In this document: positions 1 to 8,700 of the stretch, in pieces | Numbering within the stretch: position 1 is the stretch's first letter | Layout of the letters: each line of letters begins with the position of its first letter | Source: Streptomyces anulatus | GTDB lineage: Bacteria; Actinomycetota; Actinomycetes; Streptomycetales; Streptomycetaceae | Reading direction: 5' to 3' | Length of the DNA: 64,000 bases | Assembly (NCBI RefSeq): GCF_014650675.1 | Contig: NZ_BMVK01000014.1 | Coordinates: forward strand, 124,001 to 188,000 | Translations under genes and position numbers: made by a program | The notes under the pieces: model-generated | The model's input: only the letters and a program-made list of their open reading frames with translations | Databases searched by the model: none | What the model was told of the DNA's origin: nothing

Positions 1-83
1 CCGCATCAACGCCTCGACGCATCAGCGCACCGCGCATCGCGCATCAGCGGGTCCGGCGCTCCAGCCCGCTCCGGCCTCCCGGG

Positions 84-953
84 TCACACCTTCCCGATGC
101 CGAGGGTGTTCTCGGCCGGCAGCAGCCCCGATCCGAGGACCGCCAGCCAGGGCTCCCCCAGCAGTTCCACCAGCCGCTCGCGCCCCGGCTCCCCCAGCGC
201 CCGCCACGGCGCGGCGGCCTCCTCGTCGGTACGCAGCTCCACCTTCGCGCGCAGTTCGCGCCCCGCGTCCGTGGCCGTGCCGTCCGCCGCCACCAGCCCG
301 CGCTCCTGGAGCCGCCACCGGGCCGCGCCCCACTCCTCCGCACCCCATCCCCGGCTCGCGAACACCTCGGAGGGCGCCGCGCCGACCGCCGCGAAGGAGA
401 CCAGCGACTCGACCGGGTCGAGACCGGCCCCAGCCAGGGCGGCGATGTGCCCGTCGCCCCGGTGCTCGCGCAGAACGGTCGCCGCCTGCCAGAGCACCAG
501 GTGCGGGGCGTCCGGCCAGGGCAGTCCGGAGTTGGCGGGCCCGAGGCCGCCGACCGTCCCCGGGGTCACCGCCTCCGCCGCACGGCGGGCCAGTGCGGCG
601 GCCTCCGCGAACTCCGGCCCCTCCGCCCGCTCCCCGAAAAGGGCCCGGTAGGACCGGTCGACCGCCCGCAGCCGGGCCGCGAGGACCGCGTCCGGGGCGG
701 CGGTCGCCCAGATGCCGGGAACATGGCGCTCCACCATCGCCGGAGCGAAGCTGTGGAACGTCCGCACCGCCTCCTCCGCCCCCACCGCCCCCAACGGGGC
801 CGCCCGCCAGGCGAAGTAGCTCGCCCAGCGCTCCTCGATGTCGTACCCCAGCGCGGCGGCCTCGTCGAAGGCCTCGGGGGCGTAGTACAGAACGGCGTGC
901 AGGGGCTCCAGGAGGTGCCACATCTGCCGCACACGGGCCGGTTCTCCGGTCAT
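84..953 (-). CDS. SalK/SCO6745-family protein, function unknown
   Basis: A 289-residue cytoplasmic protein. The N-terminal part (MWHLLEPLHAVLYYAPEA) and the overall Ala/Glu-rich helical character match the family annotated as SCO6745/SalK in actinomycetes, whose biochemical role I do not know. There is no signal peptide or membrane segment. The ATG at 953 is chosen over an in-frame GTG at 962 because AAGGTGGAG lies just upstream of the ATG. It is divergent from the TetR gene at 1068, and two near-identical palindromes lie between the two genes, so it is probably the target of that TetR protein. The family call is fairly secure; no function can be given. Confidence 0.75.
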   Translation of the reverse strand: MTGEPARVRQMWHLLEPLHAVLYYAPEAFDEAAALGYDIEERWASYFAWRAAPLGAVGAEEAVRTFHSFAPAMVERHVPGIWATAAPDAVLAARLRAVDRSYRALFGERAEGPEFAEAAALARRAAEAVTPGTVGGLGPANSGLPWPDAPHLVLWQAATVLREHRGDGHIAALAGAGLDPVESLVSFAAVGAAPSEVFASRGWGAEEWGAARWRLQERGLVAADGTATDAGRELRAKVELRTDEEAAAPWRALGEPGRERLVELLGEPWLAVLGSGLLPAENTLGIGKV

Positions 954-985
954 GATCTCCACCTTCCCGAACGGGAATCGCGAAT

Positions 986-1047
986 CTTGCCAGTGACTAG
1001 ATCAGATCTCCAGCATGCGCGCGCCACCAGAACTTGTCAATGACTAG
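986..1047. promoter_or_regulatory. Paired TetR-type operators in a divergent promoter
   Basis: Two 15-bp imperfect palindromes, CTTGCCAGTGACTAG at 986-1000 and CTTGTCAATGACTAG at 1033-1047, differ at two positions and lie 47 bp apart. The second covers a -35 element for the rightward gene (TTGTCA, 1034-1039) and its complement TTGACA on the other strand. Binding by the adjacent TetR regulator would occlude both promoters. Binding is inference. Confidence 0.65.
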
Positions 1048-1055
1048 ATGCCGGG

Positions 1056-1061
1056 TAGGGT
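1056..1061 (+). promoter_or_regulatory. -10 element of a leaderless tetR promoter
   Basis: TAGGGT lies 16 bp after TTGTCA (1034-1039) and only 6 nt before the ATG at 1068. No Shine-Dalgarno precedes that ATG, so the transcript probably starts at the start codon. Confidence 0.55.
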
Positions 1062-1067
1062 GCTGTC

Positions 1068-1664
1068 ATGAACAGCGAGCGCGCCTACCACCACGGCGAC
1101 CTGCGGCGCGTGATTCTGGACGCCGCCCTCGACGTCATCGCGACGAACGGCCCCGGAGCCCTGAGCCTGCGCGACCTGGCCCGGCGGGCCGGCGTCTCGC
1201 ACGCCGCGCCGGCGCACCACTTCAAGGACCGCACGGGCCTGCTGACCGCCGTGGCCGCCGAGGGGTACGCCCTGTTCGCCGACGCGCTGGCCGGGGCGCC
1301 GGACCTCCGGGAGCGGGGCGTCGCGTACGTACGGTTCGCGGCGACGCACCCCGCGCACTTCCAGGTGATGTTCCAGCCGGACCTGCACCGCACCGACGAC
1401 CCGGACCTGCTGGCCGCCCGCGCCCGGGCGACCGAGGCCCTGCGCGCGGGCGTGGCGGACCTCCCGCCGGCCGGCCGGGGCGAGGACGACCGCCTCGCGG
1501 GCGTGGCCGCCTGGTCACTGGCCCACGGCTTCGCGACGCTGCTGCTCAGCGGCAACCTCTCGGACGCGATGGAGGGCCGGGACCCGGAGGCCGTCTTCCG
1601 GTCCCTGGCCGGCCTGATCTTCACGCCGGAGAACCGCCGCGACGGTGACGGGGCCGTCCCCTAG
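1068..1664 (+). CDS. TetR/AcrR-family transcriptional repressor
   Basis: A 198-residue TetR-family regulator. The helix-turn-helix domain occupies about residues 10-58 (LSLRDLARRAGVSHAAPAHHF), and the rest is the helical ligand and dimer domain resembling the WHG-type C-terminal domain. TetR proteins bind DNA as dimers and release it when a small ligand binds; the ligand here is unknown. The gene diverges from the SalK-like gene and the shared intergenic region carries two matching palindromes, so autoregulation plus control of that neighbour is likely. The start has no Shine-Dalgarno but a -10-like hexamer 6 nt upstream. A lincosamide-nucleotidyltransferase homologue begins about 120 bp downstream. 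Confidence 0.9.
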   Translation: MNSERAYHHGDLRRVILDAALDVIATNGPGALSLRDLARRAGVSHAAPAHHFKDRTGLLTAVAAEGYALFADALAGAPDLRERGVAYVRFAATHPAHFQVMFQPDLHRTDDPDLLAARARATEALRAGVADLPPAGRGEDDRLAGVAAWSLAHGFATLLLSGNLSDAMEGRDPEAVFRSLAGLIFTPENRRDGDGAVP

Positions 1665-1667
1665 GCT
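1662..1667 (+). promoter_or_regulatory. -10 element for a leaderless leader peptide
   Basis: TAGGCT lies 7 nt before the ATG of the four-codon ORF at 1675, and its TAG doubles as the tetR stop codon. No convincing -35 element is visible. Confidence 0.4.
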
Positions 1668-1674
1668 GCCCCTC

Positions 1675-1689
1675 ATGGGCGTTTCCTGA
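1675..1689 (+). CDS. Four-codon upstream ORF (MGVS)
   Basis: ATG-GGC-GTT-TCC-TGA encodes Met-Gly-Val-Ser. It sits 7 nt after a -10-like hexamer and directly before a foldable leader that precedes an antibiotic-resistance homologue. Short leader ORFs of this kind are known from macrolide and lincosamide resistance genes, where a drug-stalled ribosome changes leader folding. There is no independent evidence that this one is translated. Confidence 0.35.
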   Translation: MGVS

Positions 1690-1692
1690 GCA

Positions 1693-1754
1693 ACGAACGA
1701 GGTCCCGCAGCGGGACCGCAAGCCGCCCGGCGCCGGCCGCCGGGCCCCGTTCGT
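1693..1754 (+). promoter_or_regulatory. Three-way-junction leader RNA, candidate attenuator
   Basis: The 62-nt leader can fold completely. P1 pairs ACGAACG (1693-1699) with CGTTCGT (1748-1754). Inside it, hairpin P2 pairs GGTCCC (1701-1706) with GGGACC (1712-1717), and hairpin P3 pairs GCCCGGCG (1725-1732) with CGCCGGGC (1738-1745). P1 starts 3 nt after the stop codon of the MGVS ORF, so a ribosome on that ORF would cover its 5' strand. The downstream Shine-Dalgarno AGGAG (1773-1777) is outside the fold. The regulatory role is inference. Confidence 0.5.
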
Positions 1755-1785
1755 ATGCCCACGCACCCTCTCAGGAGCCCCGGCC

Positions 1786-2655
1786 ATGCCGCACGTTCGC
1801 CCCGCCCACGCCCGTACCGCCCCTGCTCCCCTGCCCGCCGACGCCCTGGCCCTGGACGGCCGCATCGAGTTGCTGCGCGCGACGGCCGAGGCCGACCCCC
1901 GCGTGGAAGGCGTCCTCCTCTACGGCTCCTGGACGCTCGGCGAGGCCGACGCCCACTCGGACCTGGACGCCTGCCTGTACGTACGGGAGGCGGACGTCGA
2001 CGCTTTCGACGGGCGGGAGTTCGTGGAGCGGCTGGCCCCGCTGAAGCTGGCGTACACCAACATGCACGGCATCCTCGCCGTGGTCTTCGACGACCTGATG
2101 CGCGGAGAGTTCCACGTCGAGCCCACCGGCACCGGCATCGCGGAGATCGCCACGTGGCGCGGCCGGGTCCACCTCCCCCGCCCCGAGGCGGCCGTGCTCC
2201 TGGACCGCACCGGCCGCCTGACCGCCGCCGCCCGTGAACTGGCCGCCTTCAACCCGCCGGAGCCGGTGGCCACCGCCCAGCAGCTCACCGACGAACTGGC
2301 CAACTGGACCCTGATGCTGGCCCACGTACAGGCCCGGGGCGAGCACGCCCGCGCCCACAACCTGCTGCACGCCGTCATTGCCCCGCTCCAGCTCAAGCTC
2401 TGCCGCCTGCTGCGCGGCTCGACCGCCCACTGGCTCACCCCGAGCCGCGCCCTGGAGGCGGACCTGCCGGTGGTGGACGTCGAGCGGTACGCCACGACCA
2501 CCGGGCCCCTGACCCCGGAGGCCCTCCGCACGGCGGCGGCGAACAGCTGGCGGTGGAGCCGGGAACTGGCGGCCGAGGCGGCGGACCGGTGGGGGACGCG
2601 ACTGCCACTGGGGCTGCACGAGGAGATCGCGGAGGCCCTGGCCCCGGCCGAGTGA
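1786..2655 (+). CDS. Lnu(B)-like lincosamide nucleotidyltransferase homologue
   Basis: A 289-residue protein of the nucleotidyltransferase fold. The catalytic signature is Gly-Ser at residues 47-48 (YGSWTLGEADAHS) followed by Asp59-x-Asp61. FDDLMRGEFHVE (about residues 101-112) and the later helical region (NWTLMLAHVQARGEHAR) recall the Lnu(B)/Lnu(F) family, which inactivates lincosamides by adding a nucleotide to the drug. The first 20 residues are a Pro/Ala-rich extension. The ATG at 1786 has AGGAG 8 nt upstream. The short leader ORF and folded leader suggest inducible expression. The fold is secure; lincosamide specificity is inferred from remembered family similarity, and another aminonucleotidyltransferase substrate is possible. 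Confidence 0.75.
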   Translation: MPHVRPAHARTAPAPLPADALALDGRIELLRATAEADPRVEGVLLYGSWTLGEADAHSDLDACLYVREADVDAFDGREFVERLAPLKLAYTNMHGILAVVFDDLMRGEFHVEPTGTGIAEIATWRGRVHLPRPEAAVLLDRTGRLTAAARELAAFNPPEPVATAQQLTDELANWTLMLAHVQARGEHARAHNLLHAVIAPLQLKLCRLLRGSTAHWLTPSRALEADLPVVDVERYATTTGPLTPEALRTAAANSWRWSRELAAEAADRWGTRLPLGLHEEIAEALAPAE

Positions 2656-2660
2656 CTCGG

Positions 2661-2705
2661 CCGGTCGAGCACGGGGTCGTTGGCAAGACCGTCCGGGCGA
2701 CGTGC
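2661..2705 (+). pseudogene. Remnant of the C-terminus of an HATPase gene
   Basis: Just after the nucleotidyltransferase stop, one frame reads VEHGVVGKTVRAT. This resembles the C-terminal VDEHVVGKTVWAAF of the truncated ATPase at 5444-5698. Over 40 aligned bases I count about 28 identities, with the block GTCG-T/GGGCAAGAC best conserved. It looks like a decayed second copy left by a rearrangement. The stretch is short and the call is tentative. Confidence 0.35.
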
Positions 2706-2856
2706 CATCGGCCGCCGCCGCCCCGGTCGGCCGCGTCCGCAGGGCCGATGCCCCATCGTGATGCGCGGGTGCACAACCCTGGGTGGGTGTCGGCCGTCTG
2801 TAAGGCGCTGGAGGGACGCTCCTTCAGCGCTATTCCGTACGGAGATCGGGGATCAG

Positions 2857-3621
2857 GTGGGGAAGCAGGTCTGGAGAGCCGTCGTGGCCGGCGGTGCGGC
2901 GGCGGTGTTCACGGCGGTGGCCGCGGTGCCGGCCGGGGCGGCCGAGGGCGGGGCCTCGTTCAGCCGTGTCCAGGTGAACGGCGGCAAGCCGATCGTCATC
3001 GGGACGACGAAGGAGGTCGCGGTGCCCGCCTCCTTCCGGATGACGACCACGAAGCCGTGGAAGGCGCCGGGGTTGGTGTTCCTCCACCGCAACAGTGGGG
3101 AGGAACAGCTGTGGCACTCGATCGAGACGAACGACTGCCCCAACAAGGTCGGCGCCTGCGACATCAACGAGACGATGTACTTCGACCCGAGCGTGTGGGA
3201 CATGCGTAACAGCGAGGCCGGGGCCTGGAGGGTCGGGGCCGAGGTCCGTTTCAAGGACGGCAGCGGTGACGTCGACGACAAGGGCATGACGGTCTACGTC
3301 CAGCGCAACTCCCGTCTGACCGTCAACGCCTCACCGGAACCGGTGGCCAAGGGCAGGACCATCACCGTGACCGGAAAGGTGACGCGGGCCAACTGGGAGA
3401 CCAGGAAGTACGCCTATTACGGCGGCCGCCACGTGAGCTTGCAGTTCAAGCCTTCCGGCTCGGCCTCCTACAGCACGGTCAAGAAGGTGTACGCGGATGG
3501 CTCGGGCAACCTCAAGACGACCGTGAAGGCCTCCACGTCGGGTACGTGGCGCTGGGCGTACTACGGCAACACCACCACCGGGGCGTCGACGTCGTCCGGG
3601 GACAACGTCGTGGTGAAGTGA
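2857..3621 (+). CDS. Secreted protein with a C-terminal Ig-like domain
   Basis: A 254-residue exported protein of unknown function. The GTG at 2857 (VGKQVWRAVVAGGAAAV) starts a typical signal peptide with basic residues, a hydrophobic Ala/Val core and an A-x-A site before EGGASF. GGAGAT about 10 nt upstream supports this start over the upstream ATG at 2680. The mature part has an N-terminal beta-rich domain with two cysteines (NDCPNKVGACD, possible disulfide). From about residue 150 there is a second beta-sandwich (LTVNASPEPVAKGRTITVTG) of the Ig-like type common in Streptomyces exoproteins. No catalytic motif is visible and the neighbours do not indicate a role. Confidence 0.75.
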   Translation: MGKQVWRAVVAGGAAAVFTAVAAVPAGAAEGGASFSRVQVNGGKPIVIGTTKEVAVPASFRMTTTKPWKAPGLVFLHRNSGEEQLWHSIETNDCPNKVGACDINETMYFDPSVWDMRNSEAGAWRVGAEVRFKDGSGDVDDKGMTVYVQRNSRLTVNASPEPVAKGRTITVTGKVTRANWETRKYAYYGGRHVSLQFKPSGSASYSTVKKVYADGSGNLKTTVKASTSGTWRWAYYGNTTTGASTSSGDNVVVK

Positions 3622-3984
3622 CGTCTGCCGTGTCGGCGGACCGGTGGAGGCCGAGGACTTCGGACCGCTGAGCCGGGAGACCGCCGCCGGGGGATGACAA
3701 CGGCCTCCCCCAGCCCGGGCGTCGATACGTCCCCATTGACGCCCGGGCCCCCGGTTCCCCGCGACGGCCTGGCCGTCCGCGAACCAGGAGCGGCCCGGCT
3801 ACCCTTCCTTCTCCGGAAAGCGCGAAGGGAAGCCCCTTGCGGGGGCGGATGGCCAGGTCGTCCACGACCAGCCCGTCCAGCGTTCCATTCGGAACCAGGG
3901 GCCTCGTTGCGCTCCTCCCGCGCGGAGAAGGTCGGAAGGTGAACGAGACGCGCCCAGGAACTTGGTCGCCGCCGGGCACGGGCG
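3622..3984. other. Convergent intergenic gap with one strong hairpin
   Basis: This 363-bp gap lies between a rightward and a leftward gene. It contains the 11-bp perfect hairpin listed at 3713-3748. I see no credible coding region, RNA gene or repeat family in the remainder. Confidence 0.6.
3713..3748. terminator. Bidirectional hairpin terminator candidate
   Basis: GCCCGGGCGTC (3713-3723) and GACGCCCGGGC (3738-3748) form a perfect 11-bp stem with a 14-nt loop between convergent genes. There is no U tract, as is usual for Streptomyces terminators. Confidence 0.55.
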
Positions 3985-4764
3985 TCACTCGGGCGTGAAC
4001 TCGTACTGAACCTCGTACAGGTGACCCGCCTTGACCATCACCGTGGCCTCGATGGGCCGGTCGTCGTCGCTGAACACCACCCGCAGTGTACGCAGGACCG
4101 GCAGGTCCCCGGGGAGCCGGAGCAGCCGGTACTGCTCCTGCGTCGCTACACGCGCCGAGACCCGGTCGACGCTGAGCCGGGGCGGGTAGCCGAGCGAGGC
4201 CAGGAGGGTAGGCGTGCCTCCGGGGATGCGGCGTGTTCCGGTGATGGCGGTGCCATCGGCAATGTCCGGCGGGTAGTACGAGGAGACAAGTTCCGCAGGT
4301 TCGTCGTCGATCGACAGGAGTTGGTGGCGGAGGATCGCCGTGCCGCCCGGCTGGAGCGCCAGCGCGTCCGCGACGTCCGCCGGCGGTTCGGTCTGCGTAA
4401 CGTCCAGGAGCGTGCTGCGGGCGCGCGTGCCCCCGTTTGCCGCTTCGGTCAGCCAGCGGTAGGGCTCTCCAGTCGGAGACGGCGCCATGTACGCGGCAGG
4501 CCGTATCGTGCGCTGCCGATGTTCGCGTACGGTCACCGACGCGCCTGCCCTGCCGACCACGAGATGCTCGCCCTTGAGGAGCTGCAAGGCCTTCTGAACC
4601 GTGGCGTTCGCCGCGCCGAACCGCTCCTTCAACTGTGCGGTGGAGGGGAGGCTGTCACCGGGAGCCAGGTCCCCGGACATGATGTCGTCCCGCAGATCGG
4701 CCGCGATCCGCTCGTGCAGCGGACGGCCGTCCGCCTCTTCCGTCTCCGGTCCGTGCACCGTCAT
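3985..4764 (-). CDS. GntR/HutC-family regulator with UTRA domain
   Basis: A 259-residue regulator. The winged helix-turn-helix covers about residues 16-78 (GDSLPSTAQLKERFGAANAT) and the UTRA ligand-binding domain about residues 95-255. HutC-type GntR proteins bind short palindromes as dimers and respond to small metabolites; the effector here is unknown. Its start codon overlaps the stop of the upstream UTRA-only gene (ATGA, 4761-4764), so the two are translationally coupled. The pair diverges from a truncated ATPase gene, a neighbourhood often seen on actinomycete mobile or accessory islands. No integrase is present here. Confidence 0.88.
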   Translation of the reverse strand: MTVHGPETEEADGRPLHERIAADLRDDIMSGDLAPGDSLPSTAQLKERFGAANATVQKALQLLKGEHLVVGRAGASVTVREHRQRTIRPAAYMAPSPTGEPYRWLTEAANGGTRARSTLLDVTQTEPPADVADALALQPGGTAILRHQLLSIDDEPAELVSSYYPPDIADGTAITGTRRIPGGTPTLLASLGYPPRLSVDRVSARVATQEQYRLLRLPGDLPVLRTLRVVFSDDDRPIEATVMVKAGHLYEVQYEFTPE

Positions 4765-5300
4765 CCGATCCTGATCTCGTACTGCAGCTTCTGGCCTCGG
4801 GGAGGCATGACCATCACATCGACCTGGACAGGCCGGTCATCCGCGTCCAGGGTGAGCCGTGTCAGTTCGAGGACCGGCTCGTCGGCCATCAGGGCCAGCT
4901 CCGCCCGCTCGCGCTCGGACGGCATACGGGCGGCCACGTCTTCCCTGGCACGGACTCCTACGTGGCCGAGTTCGGCAAGCAGCCGGGCGGCTCCTCCTCG
5001 GATCTTCGCCGTGCCGGCCAGCCCTGTGCCCCGCGCGATCTCCACGGGGTAGTAGGTGTCGGTCAACTCGCACGGTTCGCCGTCGAGATACATGACCCGT
5101 CGCCGTCCGACGACCTGTCCGCCCTGTTCCACCGCAAGCAGGCCGGCCACCCGCTCCGGGGCGGCGACTTCACCGGCGCTCACGATCTTCTGCGTGCCGC
5201 GACGCCCCGCCGACGCCGCCTCGGCGCTCCAGACGTCGCCTCCGCCCTCCGTCGGCGTCAGGTAGTGAGCGGACGCGCTGATCACTTCACCCTCGCCCAT
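4761..5300 (-). CDS. UTRA-domain protein lacking a DNA-binding domain
   Basis: A 179-residue protein that is almost entirely a UTRA domain. It aligns by eye with the C-terminal half of the next gene: GRRRVMYLDGEPCELTDTYY matches HQLLSIDDEPAELVSSYY, and ARMPSERERAELALMADEPV matches the ARVATQEQYRLLRLPGDLPV region. There is no winged helix. The ATG at 5300 is chosen because AAGGAGG lies 5 nt upstream; the reading frame extends to 5501 but that extension looks non-coding. It is the first gene of a coupled operon with the GntR gene. It may be a ligand sensor that heterodimerises with its GntR partner, or simply a duplicated remnant. Confidence 0.75.
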   Translation of the reverse strand: MGEGEVISASAHYLTPTEGGGDVWSAEAASAGRRGTQKIVSAGEVAAPERVAGLLAVEQGGQVVGRRRVMYLDGEPCELTDTYYPVEIARGTGLAGTAKIRGGAARLLAELGHVGVRAREDVAARMPSERERAELALMADEPVLELTRLTLDADDRPVQVDVMVMPPRGQKLQYEIRIG

Positions 5301-5443
5301 GGCCTCCTCCTTCGCCGACGACGGACCTTGCCGGTGCACACGGTAGGCGACTCCGTCGAACACCCCAAAGAGTACCTTGCCACCTTTCGCGAATAGCAGT
5401 ACGGTCATCCCGTTACGGCCCACGAGCAAGGCGGTGAACCACC

Positions 5444-5698
5444 GTGTCCTCTTCGCAGTTACGGCGCTTTCCCCGACGGCGCACTTCCGTCGGTGCCTCA
5501 CGCGCTTTCGTCGCCCAGATCCTCAGGGAGTGGCAGCTCACGGACCTGATCGACGACATAGAACTCTGTGCCTCGGAGCTGGCGACCAACGCCCTGCTCC
5601 ACGGCGTCCCACCGGAGCTCGCCGCGGACTTCGGCGTCGATGAACACGTCGTGGGCAAGACAGTGTGGGCCGCGTTCAAGCGGCCCGCGACGCCGTAG
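5444..5698 (+). pseudogene. Internally deleted RsbW-like ATPase
   Basis: An 84-codon ORF starting like the Streptomyces anti-sigma-factor type ATPases (RRFPRRRTSVGASRAF) and carrying the N box (ELATNALLHGVPP). It then jumps to ADFGVDEHVVGKTVWAAF, which resembles the last strand of that family. Intact members are about 140 residues; the DxGxG and second glycine boxes needed for ATP binding are missing, so an in-frame internal deletion seems likely. It diverges from the UTRA/GntR operon. A C-terminal remnant of a related gene lies at 2661-2705. It could still be expressed but should not bind ATP. Confidence 0.65.
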
Positions 5699-5719
5699 CG
5701 GCCCCGGCCCAGACGCATC

Positions 5720-5748
5720 GGGCCCCGCCGGTCAGCCCGGCGGGGCCC
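5720..5748. terminator. Strong hairpin between convergent genes
   Basis: GGGCCCCGCCGG (5720-5731) and CCGGCGGGGCCC (5737-5748) form a perfect 12-bp stem with loop TCAGC, lying between the ATPase remnant and the 3' end of mfd. Confidence 0.75.
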
Positions 5749-5770
5749 GTCGTTCACTCGGTACGCGGGT

Positions 5771-8700
5771 CTACGACCCCAGGATCGTCGTCAGGAACTC
5801 CCCCGTCCACGCCAGCAGTTCGCGGCCGATGACCGGCTTGCCACCGATCTTCCCGGTCGTCGGGCGCGGGACCAGGATCTGGTGGGCGGCCGGCTTGATG
5901 ACCGTCTTGGGGTGCAGGCGCTTCAGGCGCAGTTCCTGGGACTCGCGCAGCTCCACCGGGGCGAAGCGGATGTTGGAGCCCTGGAGGACGATCTCGCCGA
6001 CGCCGCAGGCGCGGGCCAGCATGCGCAGGCCGGCGACCAGGAGGAGGTTCTCTACCGGTTCGGGCAACGGGCCGTAGCGGTCGGTCAGTTCCTCGCGGAC
6101 CGCGCGGATGTCGTCCTCCGAGGAGGCCGAGGCGATCGAGCGGTACGCCTGGAGGCGCAGCCGCTCGCCGGGGGCGTAGTCGTGCGGGACGTGCGCGTCG
6201 ACCGGGAGCTCGATCTTGACCTCCAGCGGGGGCTCCTCCTGCTCGCCGCCCTCCATCTGGGCCCGGTAGTCGGCGACCGCCTCGCCGACCATGCGGACGT
6301 ACAGGTCGAAGCCGACGCCCGCGATATGACCGGACTGCTCGCCGCCCAGGAGGTTGCCCGCGCCGCGGATCTCCAGGTCCTTCATCGCCACGTACATGCC
6401 CGCGCCCATCTCGGTGTGCTGGGCGATCGTGGCCAGCCGCTCGTGGGCGGTCTCGGTGAGGGGCTTCTCGGGGGGGTACAGGAAGTAGGCGTAGCCCCGG
6501 TCGCGGCCTCGGCCCACCCGGCCGCGCAGCTGGTGCAGTTGGGAGAGGCCGAAGTTGTCGCCGCGCTCCACGATCAGGGTGTTGGCGTTGGAGATGTCGA
6601 TGCCGGACTCGACGATCGTCGTGGAGACCAGGACGTCGAACTTCTTCTCCCAGAAGTCCACCACCACCTGTTCCAGGGCCGTTTCCGACATCTGGCCGTG
6701 GGCCGTGGCGATCCTGGCCTCCGGGATGATCTCGCGGAGGCGGGCGGCGGCCCGGTCGATGGACTCGACCCGGTTGTGGATGTAGAAGACCTGGCCCTCG
6801 CGCAGCAGTTCACGCCGTACGGCGGCGCCGATCTGCTTCTCCTCGTACGGGCCGACGAACGTGAGGACCGGGTGGCGCTCCTCCGGCGGGGTGGTGATCG
6901 TGGACATCTCGCGGATGCCGGTGACCGCCATTTCGAGCGTACGGGGGATGGGCGTCGCGGACATCGTGAGCACGTCGACGTTGGCGCGGAGCTTCTTCAG
7001 CTGCTCCTTGTGCTCGACGCCGAACCGCTGCTCCTCGTCCACGATGACCAGGCCGAGGTCCTTGAACTTCGTCTCGGAGGAGAAGAGGCGGTGGGTGCCG
7101 ATGACCAGGTCGACGGCCCCGTCCTTCAGGCCTTCGAGGGTGGCCTTGGACTCCGTGTCCGACTGGAAGCGGCTCAGGGCGCGGACATTGACCGGGAATT
7201 GGGAGTAGCGCTCGGTGAACGTCCCGTAGTGCTGCTGGACCAGGAGAGTGGTGGGGACGAGGACCGCCACCTGCTTGCCGTCCTGGACCGCCTTGAAGGC
7301 GGCCCGGACCGCGATCTCCGTCTTGCCGTAGCCGACGTCGCCGCAGATCAGCCGGTCCATCGGGACCGTCTTCTCCATGTCCTCCTTGACCTCGGCGATC
7401 GTGGACAGCTGGTCGGGCGTCTCCGCGTACGGGAAGGCGTCCTCCAGCTCGCGCTGCCAGGGCGTGTCCGCGCCGAAGGCGTGGCCGGGGGCCGCCATCC
7501 GGGCGCTGTAGAGCTTGATCAGGTCGGCGGCGATCTCCTTGACCGCCTTCTTCGCCCGCTGCTTCGTCTTCGTCCAGTCCGCGCCGCCGAGCCGGTGCAG
7601 CGTCGGGGCCTCGCCGCCGACGTACTTGGTGACCTGCTCCAGCTGGTCGGTCGGGATGTAGAGGCGGTCGCCCGGCTGGCCGCGCTTGGCGGGGGCGTAC
7701 TCGACGAGGAGATACTCGCGGGTCGCGCCCTGGACCGTGCGCTGCACCATCTCCACGTACCGGCCGACACCGTGCTGCTCGTGGACGATGTAGTCGCCGA
7801 CCTCCAGCGTCAGCGGGTCGATCGTCTTGCGGCGGCGGGCCGGCATCCGGCCCAGGTCCTTGGTGGCCGTGCGCTGGCCGGTCAGGTCCGTCTCGGTGAG
7901 CACGGCGAGCTTCAGCGCCGGGTCGACGAACCCCTGGTCGATGGCCCCGCAGGAGACGTGCACCAGGGACGGGGTGATCCCGGTCAGGTCCGCGTCGAGG
8001 CGGGCCGCGATGCCCTCGCCGCTCAGCACCTCGACCGTACGGGCGGCGAGGCCCTGGCCCTCCGTCACGTACACCGTGCGCCAGCCGTCGGCCAGCCAGC
8101 CCTTGGTGTCGGCGAGCGCGCGGGCGGTGTCGCCCCGGTACGCCTCGGGGGCGTGCATGGAGAGCTGGAGGGTGTCGTCGTCGTGGTCGGCGGCGTCGGC
8201 CGCGAACGGCGAGATCGACCACCACATCATGTTCAGCTCACGGGCCCGGTCCCGGACGTCCGCGATGCCCCACAGCGAGGCCGCGCCCACGTCGATGGGG
8301 GCCTCTCCGCCGCCCGCGCTCGCCGCCCACGACGCCTGGAGGAACTCCTGGCTCGTGGCGACCAGATCGGCCGCCCGGGTGCGGACCCGCTCCGGGTCGC
8401 AGACGATCGCCATCGCGTCCTTCGGCAGGACGTCGAGCAGCAGCTCCATCTCGTCGACCAGGACCGGGGCCAGGGACTCCATGCCCTCGACCGCGATGCC
8501 CTCCGCGATCTTGCCGAGCAGTTCGCCCAGCTCCGGGTGAGCCTCGGCGAGCACCGCCGCCCGCTCCCGCACCTCGTCGGTCAGCAGCAGCTCGCGGCAG
8601 GGCGGGGCCCACAGCCCGTGCGCCGCGACCTCCAGGGACCGCTGGTCGGCGATCTTGAAGTAGCGGATCTCCTCGACCTCGTCACCCCAGAACTCCACCC

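Noticed and set aside
2680..2856. N-terminal extension of the secreted protein to an ATG at 2680
   Set aside because: The extension is Arg/Pro-rich without coding character and would bury the signal peptide; GTG at 2857 has a Shine-Dalgarno and gives a proper signal sequence.
5301..5501. N-terminal extension of the UTRA-only protein to 5501
   Set aside because: The extension overlaps the divergent ATPase gene, and the ATG at 5300 has AAGGAGG ideally placed.
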